NCBI RefSeq assembly: GCF_014201145.1
Contig: NZ_JACHDP010000001.1
Location: forward strand, 4,960,001 to 5,024,000
Source of the DNA: Micromonospora parathelypteridis
GTDB taxonomy: Bacteria; Actinomycetota; Actinomycetes; Mycobacteriales; Micromonosporaceae
Direction of reading: 5' to 3'
Length of the DNA: 64,000 nucleotides
Below, piece after piece: positions 55,974 through 64,000 of this stretch (position 1 is its first letter; each line of letters starts with the position of its first letter). The position numbers and the translations under genes were made by a program. Below the pieces are notes generated by a model that was given only the letters and a program-made list of their open reading frames with translations, searched no databases and was not told the DNA's origin.

Positions 55974-56884
55974 CCTTTGGAGGCTCCCAAGGTCAGGCCC
56001 CGAACGAAGTGCCGCTGGAGCATAAAGAAGATCACCAGGGTGGGGATCGCGACGAGCACGCTGCCCGCCGAGACCAGGTTGTTGTCGGTGAAGAACTCAC
56101 CGCGCAGGTTGTTGAGCGAGCTGGTCACCGGGAACTTGTCGCCGGTACGCATCAGGACGGTGGCCCAGAAGAACTCGTTGTAGATCCAGGTCACCTCCAG
56201 GGTCGCCAACGCCGCCAGGGCCGGCCGGCACAGCGGCATGGTGACCTGCCAGTACTGCCGCCAGATGCTGGCCCCGTCGACCATCGCCGCCTCGTACAGG
56301 TCGCGGGGCAGCGCCTTCATGTAGTTGCTGAGCACGAAGACGCAGAATCCACACTGGAAGGCGACGTTGATCAGGATCAGGCCCCAGTAACTGTCGTAGA
56401 GCAGCTCCGAGTCGCTCATGAACTCCGGCAGCGGCACCTCGGTGAACAGCCGGAACAGCGGGATGAGCAGCGCCTGCTGGGGCAGGAGGTTGGCCGCGGT
56501 GAACACCCCGAGCAGCACGATGTTGAGTTTCCAGCTGAACCGTGCGATGACGAACGCCACGCAGGAGGCGAGGAAGAGGGTCAGCAGCACCGCCGGCACG
56601 GTGATGTACACCGAGTTGAGGAAGTGTTGGCCGAACTCCGCCGTCCGCCAGGCGGTGACGTAGTTGTCGAGGGTCCAGCCGCCGAACGAGACGTACCCGT
56701 TGGCGGCGGTGTAGTCGTACGAGCGCAGCGAGGTCAGCACCGCCCAGGCGATCGGGAAGAGCCAGACCAGCGCGACGACGATGAGGAAGCCGTGCAGCAG
56801 CATCCGCAGCGGGGTCAGCATGCGTCGGCGCTGCTGCGCGTCGGGCTCGCCCTCGGTACGCCGGGTGACGGTCGCGGTGCTCAT
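55970..56884 (-). CDS. Sugar ABC transporter permease, MalG-type
   Basis: 304-aa permease with six TMs. The EAA loop is EAAMVDGASIWRQYWQVTMPLCRP (about 195-218, quoted by its ends EAAMVDGA and MPLCRP). Long N-terminal cytoplasmic segment. Overlaps the upstream permease by 4 nt and is overlapped by the alpha-galactosidase. Together with the partner permease and the lipoprotein it imports a galactoside oligosaccharide. Confidence 0.94.
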   Translation of the reverse strand: MSTATVTRRTEGEPDAQQRRRMLTPLRMLLHGFLIVVALVWLFPIAWAVLTSLRSYDYTAANGYVSFGGWTLDNYVTAWRTAEFGQHFLNSVYITVPAVLLTLFLASCVAFVIARFSWKLNIVLLGVFTAANLLPQQALLIPLFRLFTEVPLPEFMSDSELLYDSYWGLILINVAFQCGFCVFVLSNYMKALPRDLYEAAMVDGASIWRQYWQVTMPLCRPALAALATLEVTWIYNEFFWATVLMRTGDKFPVTSSLNNLRGEFFTDNNLVSAGSVLVAIPTLVIFFMLQRHFVRGLTLGASKG

Positions 56885-57837
56885 TCCCGGTTCTCCCTCA
56901 TCACGGTCGCCAGGTAGATGGTGATGAAGACCAGCGAGACGACCAGCATGATCGTCGCCAGTGCCGAGCCGAACCCGATCCGGCTCGCCTCACCCACCAC
57001 GTTCTGGGTGACCAGCGCGGAGATCAGCTCCAACCCGTTGCGGCCCTTGTTGACGACCCAGACCAGGTCGAACGCCCGCAGTGACTCGATCACCGTCACC
57101 ACCAGCACGATGATGTTGATCGGTCGGAGTACCGGGAACACCACCCGGAAGAAGGCCCTGCTCTCCGAGGCTCCGTCGACCGCCGCGGCCTCCCGCAGGG
57201 ACGGGTCGACGCCCTTCAGCCCGGCCAGGTAGAGCAGCATGATGTACCCGACGTGCCGCCATCCGGAGGCGACCATGACCGCCCAGATGTTGACGCTCGA
57301 GTCGCCGTACCAGTCGACGTTGCTGCCGAACACCGCGTTGATCAGCCCCTGGTCGCGGGAGTAGAGCAGCTGCCAGACGAAGCCGATCAACGCCAGCGAG
57401 AGCACCACCGGCAGGTAGAGCGCGGTCTGGTAGAACCGGCTGCCGCGAATCTCCTTGTCCAGCAGGACGGCCAGGAACATGCCGAACGGGGTGGCGACCA
57501 CGAACAGCGCCGCCAGCCAGAGCAGGTTGTGCTGGACCGCCGGCACGAACGGCGGGTAGATGTTCACCACGTCGCTGTAGTTGCGGACACCGACGAAGTC
57601 GATCTCGTTCAGAGGGCCGATGCCGTCCCAGTCCGTGCCGGACAGCAGCACGGTGGCCACCGCAGGCAGCCAGACGAACCCGGTGACGAGCAGCAGCGGG
57701 ACGAGCACCATCAGCGTGATGACCACGCGGTCGGTGCGGGACAGGAGCCGTAGCCGCCGGCGACGACCACCCGTGGAGGTGGTCGCGGCCGGCGGCGGCA
57801 CGGCGCGATCCGCTTGGATCAGGGGCAGGTCGGACAT
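56881..57837 (-). CDS. Sugar ABC transporter permease, MalF-type
   Basis: 318-aa permease with six TMs and EAA loop REAAAVDGASESRAFFRVVFPVLRP (about 210-235, by its ends). N-terminal 30 residues basic. Same operon as the binding protein 21 nt upstream. No ATPase gene in the operon; actinobacterial sugar transporters share one general ATPase (MsiK) coded elsewhere. Confidence 0.94.
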   Translation of the reverse strand: MSDLPLIQADRAVPPPAATTSTGGRRRRLRLLSRTDRVVITLMVLVPLLLVTGFVWLPAVATVLLSGTDWDGIGPLNEIDFVGVRNYSDVVNIYPPFVPAVQHNLLWLAALFVVATPFGMFLAVLLDKEIRGSRFYQTALYLPVVLSLALIGFVWQLLYSRDQGLINAVFGSNVDWYGDSSVNIWAVMVASGWRHVGYIMLLYLAGLKGVDPSLREAAAVDGASESRAFFRVVFPVLRPINIIVLVVTVIESLRAFDLVWVVNKGRNGLELISALVTQNVVGEASRIGFGSALATIMLVVSLVFITIYLATVMRENRE

Positions 57838-57858
57838 GATGTCCTTCCCCTTCCGCCG

Positions 57859-59187
57859 TCAGTCAGTGAAGATCGACTTTTTCTGGTTCTCGATGGACGA
57901 GGTGAGCCCGCCGATGTCCTTGGGGTCCTTGATGAATTGCTGGAGCGCCGGGATGATCACCGTCGAGGCGAAGTCCGGCCGGGTGTCCCGGTCGAGGAAC
58001 TGGGCGATCTCGGTGGCCGAGCCGACCAACTCGGCGGCCTTCTTCTGCAGTGCGGTGTAGCCGCTGACGTCCGCGCCGGTGTTGGCCACGAGGGTGGCCG
58101 GGTCGTTCTTGACCGTGATGTCCGCGGCGGCCTTGCCGCCCACGTACTCCAGCAGCTTCTCGGCGTTGGCCTTGTTCTTGGGCTTGCGGGCCATCATGTA
58201 CCCGTCGATCGGCGCGTCCAGCGCCTTCGCCCCGATCGCCGGGTCGATCTCCGGGAAGGTGAAGAAGTCGAGGTCGCTCTGCTCCTCGTTGCTGAACTGC
58301 TGGCCGACGAAGAGACCGAGCATGTACATGCCGCTCTTCTTCTGCTGCAACGACTGCGCGGCCTCCTGCCAGGTGCGGCCGAGGCTGTCCGGCTGGTGCA
58401 GGGGGAGCAGGCCGGCCCAGGTGTCGAAGACCTTCTTGACCTTGTCGGAGGTCCAGGCCTCCTTGCCGGCCATCAGGTCGATGTGGAACTGGTAGCCGTT
58501 GATCCGCAGGTTGAGGATGTCGAAGGTGCCCATCGCCGGCCAGCCGTCCTTGTCGGCGAAGGCGATGGGGGTGAGACCGTCCTTCCTCATCTGCGCGCTG
58601 AGTGCGGTGAGCTGGTCCAGGGTCGTGGGCACCTGGTAGCCGTACTGCTGCCACACCGACTTGCGGTAGAACATCGCCCAGGGGTAGTAGGACGAGGGGA
58701 CGAAGTACTGCTTGCCGTCGTCCCCGGTGGACGCCTTCTTGAAGGCGTCGGAGAAGCCGGAGAGCTTGCCCCACACGTCGCTGAGGTCGCCGGCCAGGCC
58801 CTTGGCGGCGAAGAAGCGCATCCGGTAGCCGGCGAACCACATGTACACGTCGTCGGGCTTGCCCTGCAGGTAGTTGTTGATGTTCTCCTGGTACGTGTTG
58901 TGGTCGACCGTGTTGATCGCGGGCTCGATGCCGGACGAGGTCTTGAACCCGTCCATGACCTTGGCGATGACGTCCTTCGGCTTCGGGTCGGACTGGTTCG
59001 AGCCGACGGACACGTTCTTGGAGTCGGACCCGGAGCCGGAGTCGTCGCCGCAGCCGGCGAGCAGACCCGTGCCGAGCAGCGCGCCGGTGCCGGCCGCGCC
59101 GGCCAGCAGTGAACGTCGGTTGATGCCGGCGACAGAGGGCGGTACGAGCCGAGCCAGGTACTCGGCTTGGGTTCGGGGACGGGACAT
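57859..59187 (-). CDS. Sugar-binding lipoprotein of the ABC transporter
   Basis: 442-aa extracytoplasmic binding protein, SBP family 1. The N-terminus has a twin arginine (INRRSLLAGAAGTG) and a lipobox LAGC at about 57-60, so it is probably a Tat-exported lipoprotein. Start ATG 59187 has AGGAGG before it (the longer frame is without). Typical ligand-pocket aromatic residues are frequent (YMWFAGYRM, SYYPWAMFYR). First gene of the transporter-GH36 operon; divergent from GH42. Confidence 0.94.
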   Translation of the reverse strand: MSRPRTQAEYLARLVPPSVAGINRRSLLAGAAGTGALLGTGLLAGCGDDSGSGSDSKNVSVGSNQSDPKPKDVIAKVMDGFKTSSGIEPAINTVDHNTYQENINNYLQGKPDDVYMWFAGYRMRFFAAKGLAGDLSDVWGKLSGFSDAFKKASTGDDGKQYFVPSSYYPWAMFYRKSVWQQYGYQVPTTLDQLTALSAQMRKDGLTPIAFADKDGWPAMGTFDILNLRINGYQFHIDLMAGKEAWTSDKVKKVFDTWAGLLPLHQPDSLGRTWQEAAQSLQQKKSGMYMLGLFVGQQFSNEEQSDLDFFTFPEIDPAIGAKALDAPIDGYMMARKPKNKANAEKLLEYVGGKAAADITVKNDPATLVANTGADVSGYTALQKKAAELVGSATEIAQFLDRDTRPDFASTVIIPALQQFIKDPKDIGGLTSSIENQKKSIFTD

Positions 59188-59470
59188 CTGAGCCTCCTGC
59201 GGATGAAGAGGTGCTACGCCAAGGGCCGTCAGGGGTGGTGAAGGCAGGTCCGGCGTCGTGAGCACACATCGGGATCCACCGAGAATCCACATTGGTCAAC
59301 ACGATCGGCCATTGGGGCCTCAAGTTACCCCTCAGTCGAGCGCTGTCAAGAGGGCAGTTCGCCTCCGATAACCCAGTTGTGACACGCCCGTTACTTGGTA
59401 AACGTTGGAAAGCAAATCGATGTTGGAAACTGTTGACTTTCGTCTCCGGCGAGGTGCACCCTCAGCTCTC
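59188..59470. promoter_or_regulatory. Divergent promoter region of the galactoside locus
   Basis: 283 bp, AT-richer than average. Contains direct repeats of GTTGGAAA (59404-59411 and 59422-59429, 18 bp apart) followed by GTTGACTTTCGTC (59432-59444), candidate DeoR-type sites, and a TTGACC on the minus strand near 59294-59289 towards the transporter genes. Confidence 0.5.
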
Positions 59471-61474
59471 ATGCGGCGATGGCAGGGCAACGGCATCTAT
59501 TTCGGCGGCGACTACAACCCCGAGCAGTGGCCCGAGGAAACCTGGTCCGAGGACGTCGAGTTGATGCGTCGGGCCGGGGTCAACCTGGTCTCCGTCGGCA
59601 TCTTCTCCTGGGCCCTGCTGGAGCCCACCCCGGGCCGGTTCGAGTTCGGCTGGCTGGACCGGGTGCTGGACCTCCTGCACGCCGGCGGTATCCAGGTCGA
59701 CCTCGCGACCGCCACCGCCAGCCCGCCACCGTGGCTGGCCCGGGCGTACCCGGAGACGCTGCCCCGCCGTGCCGACGGCGCGATCCTCTGGCCGGGCGGC
59801 CGACAGGCGTACTGCCCCAGCTCACCCGTGTTCCGCGAGCGGTCGCTGGAGCTGGTACGCGCGGTCGCCGGCCGCTACGCCGAGCACCCCGCGGTGGTGA
59901 TGTGGCACGTCTCGAACGAGTTGGGCTGCCACAACGTGCACTGCTACTGCGATGTCAGCGCCGAGGCGTTCCGGGGCTGGCTGCGGGAGCGCTACGGCGA
60001 CCTGGACCGGCTCAACGACGCCTGGGGCACGGCCTTCTGGAGTCAGCGTTACGGCGACTGGGCCGAGATCAACCCGCCGCGCACGGCGCTGACCTTCGCC
60101 AACCCCACACAGCAGCTCGACTTCCTGCGCTTCTCCTCCGACGAACAGCGCGCCCAACTGCGCGCCGAACGAGGCGTGCTCACCACGCTGGTCCGCCAGC
60201 CGGTCACCACCAACTTCATGATCGGCATGGGCGTCAAGCACATGGATTACCACTCCTGGGCCGACGATGTGGACCTGGTCTCCAACGACCACTACCTGAC
60301 CGCCGCCGACCCGCAGGCCCATCTCGGGTTGGCGCTCGCCGCCGACCACACCCGGGGCGTCGCCGGCGGTGACCCGTGGTTGCTGATGGAGCACTCCACC
60401 AGCGCGGTCAACTGGCAGCCGCGCAACGTGGCCAAGCTGCCCGGGCAGCTGCGCCGCAACAGCCTGGCGCATGTCGCCCGCGGCGCCGACGGGGTGCTGT
60501 TCTTCCAGTGGCGCGCCTCCCGGGCCGGCGCCGAGAAGTTCCACTCCGCGCTCGTGCCGCACGCCGGGCCGGACACCAAGGTGTTCCGCGAGGTCTGCCA
60601 GCTCGGCGCCGACCTCAAGGCGCTGGCCGAGGTGCGTGGCAGTCGGGTGGACGCCGACGTGGCGATCCTGTTCGACTGGGAGGCGTGGTGGGGCGTCGAG
60701 TTGGATTCACACCCCAGCGTCGACGTCCGGTACGCCGATCGACTCACCGCCCTCTACGGCGCGCTCTGGCGAGCCGGCGTGACCGCCGACATCATCCACC
60801 CGTCGGCGGACCTGAGCGGCTACCGGCTGGTCCTGGCACCGACTCTCTACCTGGTCCGGGACGCCGACGTGGCGGCACTGCACTCCTACGTCGAGGGTGG
60901 TGGCACCGCCGCGGTCACCTACTTCAGCGGCATCGTCGACTCCAACGACCACATTCGGCTCGGCGGCTATCCGGGCGCGTTCCGGGAGCTGCTCGGTGTG
61001 CGTACCGAGGAGTTCTTCCCACTGCGCGAGGGCGAGCAGGTCCGGTTGGACGACGGCAGCACCGCCGACGTGTGGACCGAGTGGCTGCACCCCGACGGCG
61101 CCGAGGTGCTCGCGTCGTACACCGATGGGCCCTTGCCGGGCGTGCCGGCGCTGACCCGGCACCGGGTTGGCGACGGCACCGCCTGGTACGTCGCCACCCG
61201 GCTGGACGAGCCGGCCACCGATCGACTGGTCGCCGGGCTCGTCGCGGAGGCCAGCGTCCGCCCGGCGGCGCCGGCACCGTCCGGAGTGGAGGTGGTACGC
61301 CGACGCGACGGCGACCGGAGCTGGCTGTTCGCGATCAACCACACCGCCGCCGAGGTGCGGCTACCGGTGGCCGGCGTCGAGCTGTTGACTGGCGTGCGGT
61401 GTGCCGGTGAGCTGACACTGCCGGCCGGTGACGTGGCGGTCGTCCGTGAGGATCGGACCGACGACCCGGCCTGA
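59471..61474 (+). CDS. Beta-galactosidase, GH42
   Basis: 667-aa GH42 enzyme. GIYFGGDYNPEQWPEETW is the family start; acid/base E150 (HVSNELGCHN) and nucleophile E307 (LLMEHSTSAVNW). Zinc-site cysteines CHNVHCYCD as in thermophilic GH42. Trimer domain B (about 390-600) and C-terminal beta domain follow. No signal peptide, so cytoplasmic. ATG 59471 was chosen by homology, though ATG 59420 is open. Cleaves beta-galactosides brought in by the divergent transporter. Confidence 0.95.
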   Translation: MRRWQGNGIYFGGDYNPEQWPEETWSEDVELMRRAGVNLVSVGIFSWALLEPTPGRFEFGWLDRVLDLLHAGGIQVDLATATASPPPWLARAYPETLPRRADGAILWPGGRQAYCPSSPVFRERSLELVRAVAGRYAEHPAVVMWHVSNELGCHNVHCYCDVSAEAFRGWLRERYGDLDRLNDAWGTAFWSQRYGDWAEINPPRTALTFANPTQQLDFLRFSSDEQRAQLRAERGVLTTLVRQPVTTNFMIGMGVKHMDYHSWADDVDLVSNDHYLTAADPQAHLGLALAADHTRGVAGGDPWLLMEHSTSAVNWQPRNVAKLPGQLRRNSLAHVARGADGVLFFQWRASRAGAEKFHSALVPHAGPDTKVFREVCQLGADLKALAEVRGSRVDADVAILFDWEAWWGVELDSHPSVDVRYADRLTALYGALWRAGVTADIIHPSADLSGYRLVLAPTLYLVRDADVAALHSYVEGGGTAAVTYFSGIVDSNDHIRLGGYPGAFRELLGVRTEEFFPLREGEQVRLDDGSTADVWTEWLHPDGAEVLASYTDGPLPGVPALTRHRVGDGTAWYVATRLDEPATDRLVAGLVAEASVRPAAPAPSGVEVVRRRDGDRSWLFAINHTAAEVRLPVAGVELLTGVRCAGELTLPAGDVAVVREDRTDDPA

Positions 61475-61511
61475 TCCCGTCGACAGTCATCGCGCGAAGG
61501 AGGTTCCCCAC

Positions 61512-62288
61512 ATGCTCGCCCAGCAGCGGCAGACCGCCATCCTCGATCTGATCCGCCAACGTGGCGGCGTACGGGTGAGCCACCTGGTCAGCCGGTTCGG
61601 CGTCTCCGACATGACGATCCGCCGTGACCTGGAGGTGCTGGCCGAGCGCGGCCTGGTCGACAAGGTGCACGGTGGCGCGACGCTCGCCGGGCCGGGGTCG
61701 GCCGAGGAACCGGGCTTCGCGGCGAAGTCGATCCGCCAGCAGGCGGAGAAGCGGGCCATCGCCGAGCGGGCGGCGAAGATGGTGGAGCCGGGGATGGCGA
61801 TCGCGCTCTCCGCCGGCACCACCACCGCGGCGTTGGCGACCCTGCTCTCCGACGTCCACGGGCTGACCGTGGTGACCAATTCGATTCCGGTGGCCGACGC
61901 GCTCTACCAGAACCCGCGCGCCGACCAGACGGTCGTGTTGACCGGTGGCATCCGCACCCCGTCGGACGCGTTGACCGGGCCGGTGGCCGAGGCGGCGATC
62001 AGCGCGCTCAACGTCGACCTGCTCTTCCTCGGCGTACACGGGCTCAGCCCCCGAACCGGCTTCACCACGCCGAACCTGCTGGAGGCGGGGGTCAACCGGT
62101 GCCTGATCGGCGCGGCCCGCCGGCTCGTGGTGCTCGCCGACCACACCAAGTGGGAGACCATCGGCATCGCCACCATCGCCCCGTTGGAGGCGGCCGACGT
62201 ACTGATCACCGACCGTGGGCTGCCGACCGAGGCCCGCACCACGATCGGCGAACAGGTAGGCGAGCTGCTGGTCGTCGACCCCGAGTAG
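61512..62288 (+). CDS. DeoR/GlpR-family sugar regulator
   Basis: 258 aa. HTH at the N-terminus (RQTAILDLIRQRGGVRVSHLVSRFGVSDMTIRRDLEVL, in family order) and DeoRC sensor domain binding a sugar phosphate (AIALSAGTTTAALA, TVVTNSIPVADAL, LTGGIRTPSDALTGP, LFLGVHGLSPRTGFTTPN). GAAGGAGG precedes the ATG. 37 nt downstream of GH42, so co-transcribed and probably repressing the divergent galactoside region. Confidence 0.94.
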   Translation: MLAQQRQTAILDLIRQRGGVRVSHLVSRFGVSDMTIRRDLEVLAERGLVDKVHGGATLAGPGSAEEPGFAAKSIRQQAEKRAIAERAAKMVEPGMAIALSAGTTTAALATLLSDVHGLTVVTNSIPVADALYQNPRADQTVVLTGGIRTPSDALTGPVAEAAISALNVDLLFLGVHGLSPRTGFTTPNLLEAGVNRCLIGAARRLVVLADHTKWETIGIATIAPLEAADVLITDRGLPTEARTTIGEQVGELLVVDPE

Positions 62289-62301
62289 GGCGCCCGACCC
62301 T

Positions 62302-62378
62302 CGTCGATCATGGAGTTGTGGTGGCGCACAGAAGTCGCGAAACCCCATCTTTCGACCATCGCAACTCCATGATCGACG
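62302..62378. repeat. REP-like inverted repeat 1
   Basis: Perfect 17-bp arms: CGTCGATCATGGAGTTG (62302-62318) and its complement (62362-62378), further weak pairing inside, about 40-nt loop. It may double as the terminator of the GH42-deoR unit. Confidence 0.7.
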
Positions 62379-62454
62379 GATTGGAGAGCCTGTCAGGTCG
62401 TTGGGTCCGGCTCACCTGCGGCAGTTTTCCGGGCAGCACGGGCCGCGCAGCGCC

Positions 62455-62530
62455 TGATCGACTCCGTATCGGCGACATGGCGGCATCCTGCGTTCGGGAT
62501 ACGCCCACATCGCCGATGTGGAGTCGATCA
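62455..62530. repeat. REP-like inverted repeat 2
   Basis: 26-nt arms (62455-62480 and 62505-62530), 22 of 26 paired, with further pairing of the apex (GCATCC/GGATAC). Starts TGATCGACTCC. Distinct in sequence from repeat 1, 77 nt away. Confidence 0.7.
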
Positions 62531-62751
62531 AGAGGGGGAGCACGGACCTTGGCCTGTACCCGGACGTTACCGACGGTTCGGACATCGCCGGCCACTGGTT
62601 CGTGGACGGACTACTCCAGCGGGCCGGGGGCGACCCGGATCGCGCGGCCGAGCTGGCGATCGCGGCAGTGACCCAGACCCGGTGGCGTCCTCGTGTCACG
62701 GCACTTCACAGCCACCTCACAGGGGTGCTGGATAGGGTGCCCGTCGAGTGA
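62518..62751 (+). CDS. Doubtful small ORF, 77 aa
   Basis: Open frame beginning GTG within the second REP-like repeat. The part after the repeat (GHWFVDGLLQRAGGDPDRAAELAIAAVTQTRWRPRV) has normal protein-like composition and GC3 bias, but no ribosome site and no family I recognise. Could be a real small gene with a later start, or the 3' remnant of a gene cut by the repeat. Confidence 0.3.
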   Translation: MESIKRGSTDLGLYPDVTDGSDIAGHWFVDGLLQRAGGDPDRAAELAIAAVTQTRWRPRVTALHSHLTGVLDRVPVE

Positions 62752-62797
62752 ACGTCCGACTCCAGCTGGAGCGGTCGCCGGTCGCACAGGAGTTCCG

Positions 62798-63754
62798 ATG
62801 GTCTTCAAGAAGATGTTGAGCGCGTTCGGTGTGGGCGGTCCCAGTGTGGACACTGTGCTGACCAACCCCAACACCCGGCCCGGCCTGACCCTCGACGGGC
62901 AGGTCAACCTCGTCGGTGGCGACGCCGAGGCAGCCATCGAGCAGGTGGTGATCGGCCTGGTGACCCGGGTCGAGGTCGAGGGACACGACACCGAGTACGC
63001 GGGCACGATGGAGTTCCACCGGATGGTGGTCAGCGGCCCGCTCCAGCTCGCCCCGAAGCAGCAGCTCTCGATCCCGTTCCAGCTCCCGGTGCCGTGGGAA
63101 ACCCCGATCACCGACGTGTACGGCCAGCGCCTGCACGGCATGACGATGGGTCTGCGTACCGAGCTGGCGGTCGCTCGCGCCATCGACAAGAGCGACCTGG
63201 ACCAGGTGGCGGTGCACCCGCTGCCGGTGCACGAGCGGATCCTGGAGGCGTTCCAGCGGCTCGGCTTCCGGTTCAAGCACGCCGACCTGGAGCGCGGGCA
63301 CATCCGGGGCGTCCAGCAGACGCTGCCGTTCTACCAGGAGATCGAGTTCTTCGCCTCGCCGCAGTACGCGAGCACGATCAGGGAGGTCGAGCTGACCTTC
63401 GTGACCAGCCAGCGGGGCGTCGAGGTCATCCTGGAGTGCGACAAGCGTGGCGGGTTCCTCAGCGCCGGGCACGACGCGTTCGGTCGTTACCAGGTGGCAC
63501 ACACCGACGCTGACCGGGTGGACTGGGCGCAGGTCGTCGACGGTTGGCTGCGCGAGACCACCTCCCGCTACGGCAGCCTGCGCTCGCAGTACGGCTCGGG
63601 CCACGGGCACGGCCACGGCCGCGGTCACGGGATGGGCGGCATGGTGGCCGGCGCGGCGCTCGGCGTCGCCGGCGGCATGATCGCCGGCGAGATGATCGAG
63701 GACGCGTTCGAGGGTGACTTCGGCGGCGATTTCGGCGACTTCGGCGGCGAGTAA
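62798..63754 (+). CDS. Spo0M-like sporulation-control protein
   Basis: 318-aa protein of the SpoOM (arrestin-fold) family: MVFKKMLSAFGVGGPSVDTVL, LDGQVNLVGGDAEAAIEQV, SIPFQLPVPWETPIT, LRTELAVARAIDKSDLD. About 245-300 has a His/Gly run (SGHGHGHGRGHG) that could bind metal, then a Gly/Ala/Met segment with membrane-association character ([21 protein letters not shown]), and an acidic Phe/Gly tail. ACAGGAG precedes ATG 62798. Role in actinobacteria is unproven; perhaps cell-division or differentiation. Confidence 0.9.
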   Translation: MVFKKMLSAFGVGGPSVDTVLTNPNTRPGLTLDGQVNLVGGDAEAAIEQVVIGLVTRVEVEGHDTEYAGTMEFHRMVVSGPLQLAPKQQLSIPFQLPVPWETPITDVYGQRLHGMTMGLRTELAVARAIDKSDLDQVAVHPLPVHERILEAFQRLGFRFKHADLERGHIRGVQQTLPFYQEIEFFASPQYASTIREVELTFVTSQRGVEVILECDKRGGFLSAGHDAFGRYQVAHTDADRVDWAQVVDGWLRETTSRYGSLRSQYGSGHGHGHGRGHGMGGMVAGAALGVAGGMIAGEMIEDAFEGDFGGDFGDFGGE

Positions 63755-63783
63755 CAGCGCACGGACGACACTGCGCACAGACG

Positions 63784-63820
63784 ACGGTGGCCTCCGGGAG
63801 ATCCTCCCGGAGGCCACCGT
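63784..63820. terminator. Bidirectional terminator
   Basis: Perfect 17-bp stem: ACGGTGGCCTCCGGGAG (63784-63800), ATC loop, CTCCCGGAGGCCACCGT (63804-63820), between convergent genes. Confidence 0.8.
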
Positions 63821-63843
63821 TCGCTGTGAAGCGGCCTAACTGG

Positions 63844-64000
63844 TCAGTGTCGGGCCTTGCGCTCCTGGCCGCTGCGCCAGTTGCTGCCGGCCTTGGAGAG
63901 GCCACGGCTACCGAGGTAGCCGAGCGTCAGCAGGGTGATCAGGAACCAGGCGTTGTCGGCCCGGAAGATGTCCACCCCGGCGGAGTTCTTTCCGACGACC
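63844..64000 (-). CDS. Small membrane protein, 3' end only
   Basis: The frame enters from the right edge and ends at TGA 63846-63844. The visible 51 residues include a hydrophobic segment (WFLITLLTLGYLG) followed by a basic tail (SRGLSKAGSNWRSGQERKARH). The rest lies outside the window. No family recognised. Confidence 0.6.
   Translation of the reverse strand, partial: VVGKNSAGVDIFRADNAWFLITLLTLGYLGSRGLSKAGSNWRSGQERKARH

Overview
The window is high-GC, gene-dense actinobacterial chromosome. It most resembles a Micromonosporaceae member such as Micromonospora. This placement is inference from content: modular CBM2-bearing cellulase and mannanase, F420-type luciferase-like oxidoreductases, a DinB/mycothiol-type isomerase homologue, a DevR/DevS dormancy system, sugar ABC transporters without their own ATPase, a small cysteine-rich BsaP-like protein after bioB, and many TANNNT boxes 6-7 nt before ATG/GTG starts (leaderless transcripts). 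There is no rRNA, CRISPR array, intact IS element or prophage.

0-8.5 kb: 3' part of a secreted GH9 cellulase (GH9-CBM3-Fn3-Fn3-CBM2); a TetR regulator divergent from a membrane-anchored esterase with two matching operators between them; then biotin synthesis, with bioB-bsaP-GNAT on the minus strand divergent from bioF-bioD. 8.5-12.6 kb: a NarL-type two-component system convergent with a two-gene ABC exporter; both units carry the same short inverted motif upstream. 12.6-22 kb: methyltransferase-P450-deacetylase operon, a secreted membrane-anchored protein, a large M36 metalloprotease, and an AlkB alkane hydroxylase with a strong AT-rich palindrome upstream.

22.4-28.5 kb: a tRNA cluster Gly(GCC)-Cys(GCA)-Val(GAC) with terminator, and 5.8 kb later a second near-identical Gly-Val copy with a related terminator. 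Between them lie an SDR, a SnoaL-like protein, a winged-helix regulator, a GNAT, an ArsR-type regulator and a PEP-mutase-family enzyme. 28.5-39.2 kb: a free-standing TOPRIM protein and an epimerase, then a dormancy/hypoxia block: two Acg-type nitroreductases, DevR, DevS with its haem-ligand His, phosphoketolase and two tandem-domain universal stress proteins. DosR-box-like sites precede devR/acg and phosphoketolase.

39.2-49.6 kb: Lrp regulator, F420 oxidoreductase with deaminase, a small HTH protein coupled to a Clp N-domain protein under two identical-type palindromes, then lipid/envelope genes (DAG kinase, YihY, double PAP2, EEP phosphatase), an unusual Trp/Arg-rich repeat protein, and a hydrolase/F420 oxidoreductase pair. 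49.9-62.3 kb: carbohydrate use: a GH5 beta-mannanase behind AACCGGTT operators, then a galactoside locus (GH36 alpha-galactosidase, two permeases, Tat-type lipoprotein binding protein, divergent GH42 beta-galactosidase and DeoR regulator). Together these could degrade galactomannan and import and hydrolyse the galactosyl products. Between the two glycan regions are an SMR transporter, an element with 24-bp terminal inverted repeats, and an ECF42 sigma factor with its YCII/DGPF partner. 62.3-64 kb: two adjacent REP-like hairpins, a Spo0M-like protein and the 3' end of a small membrane protein.
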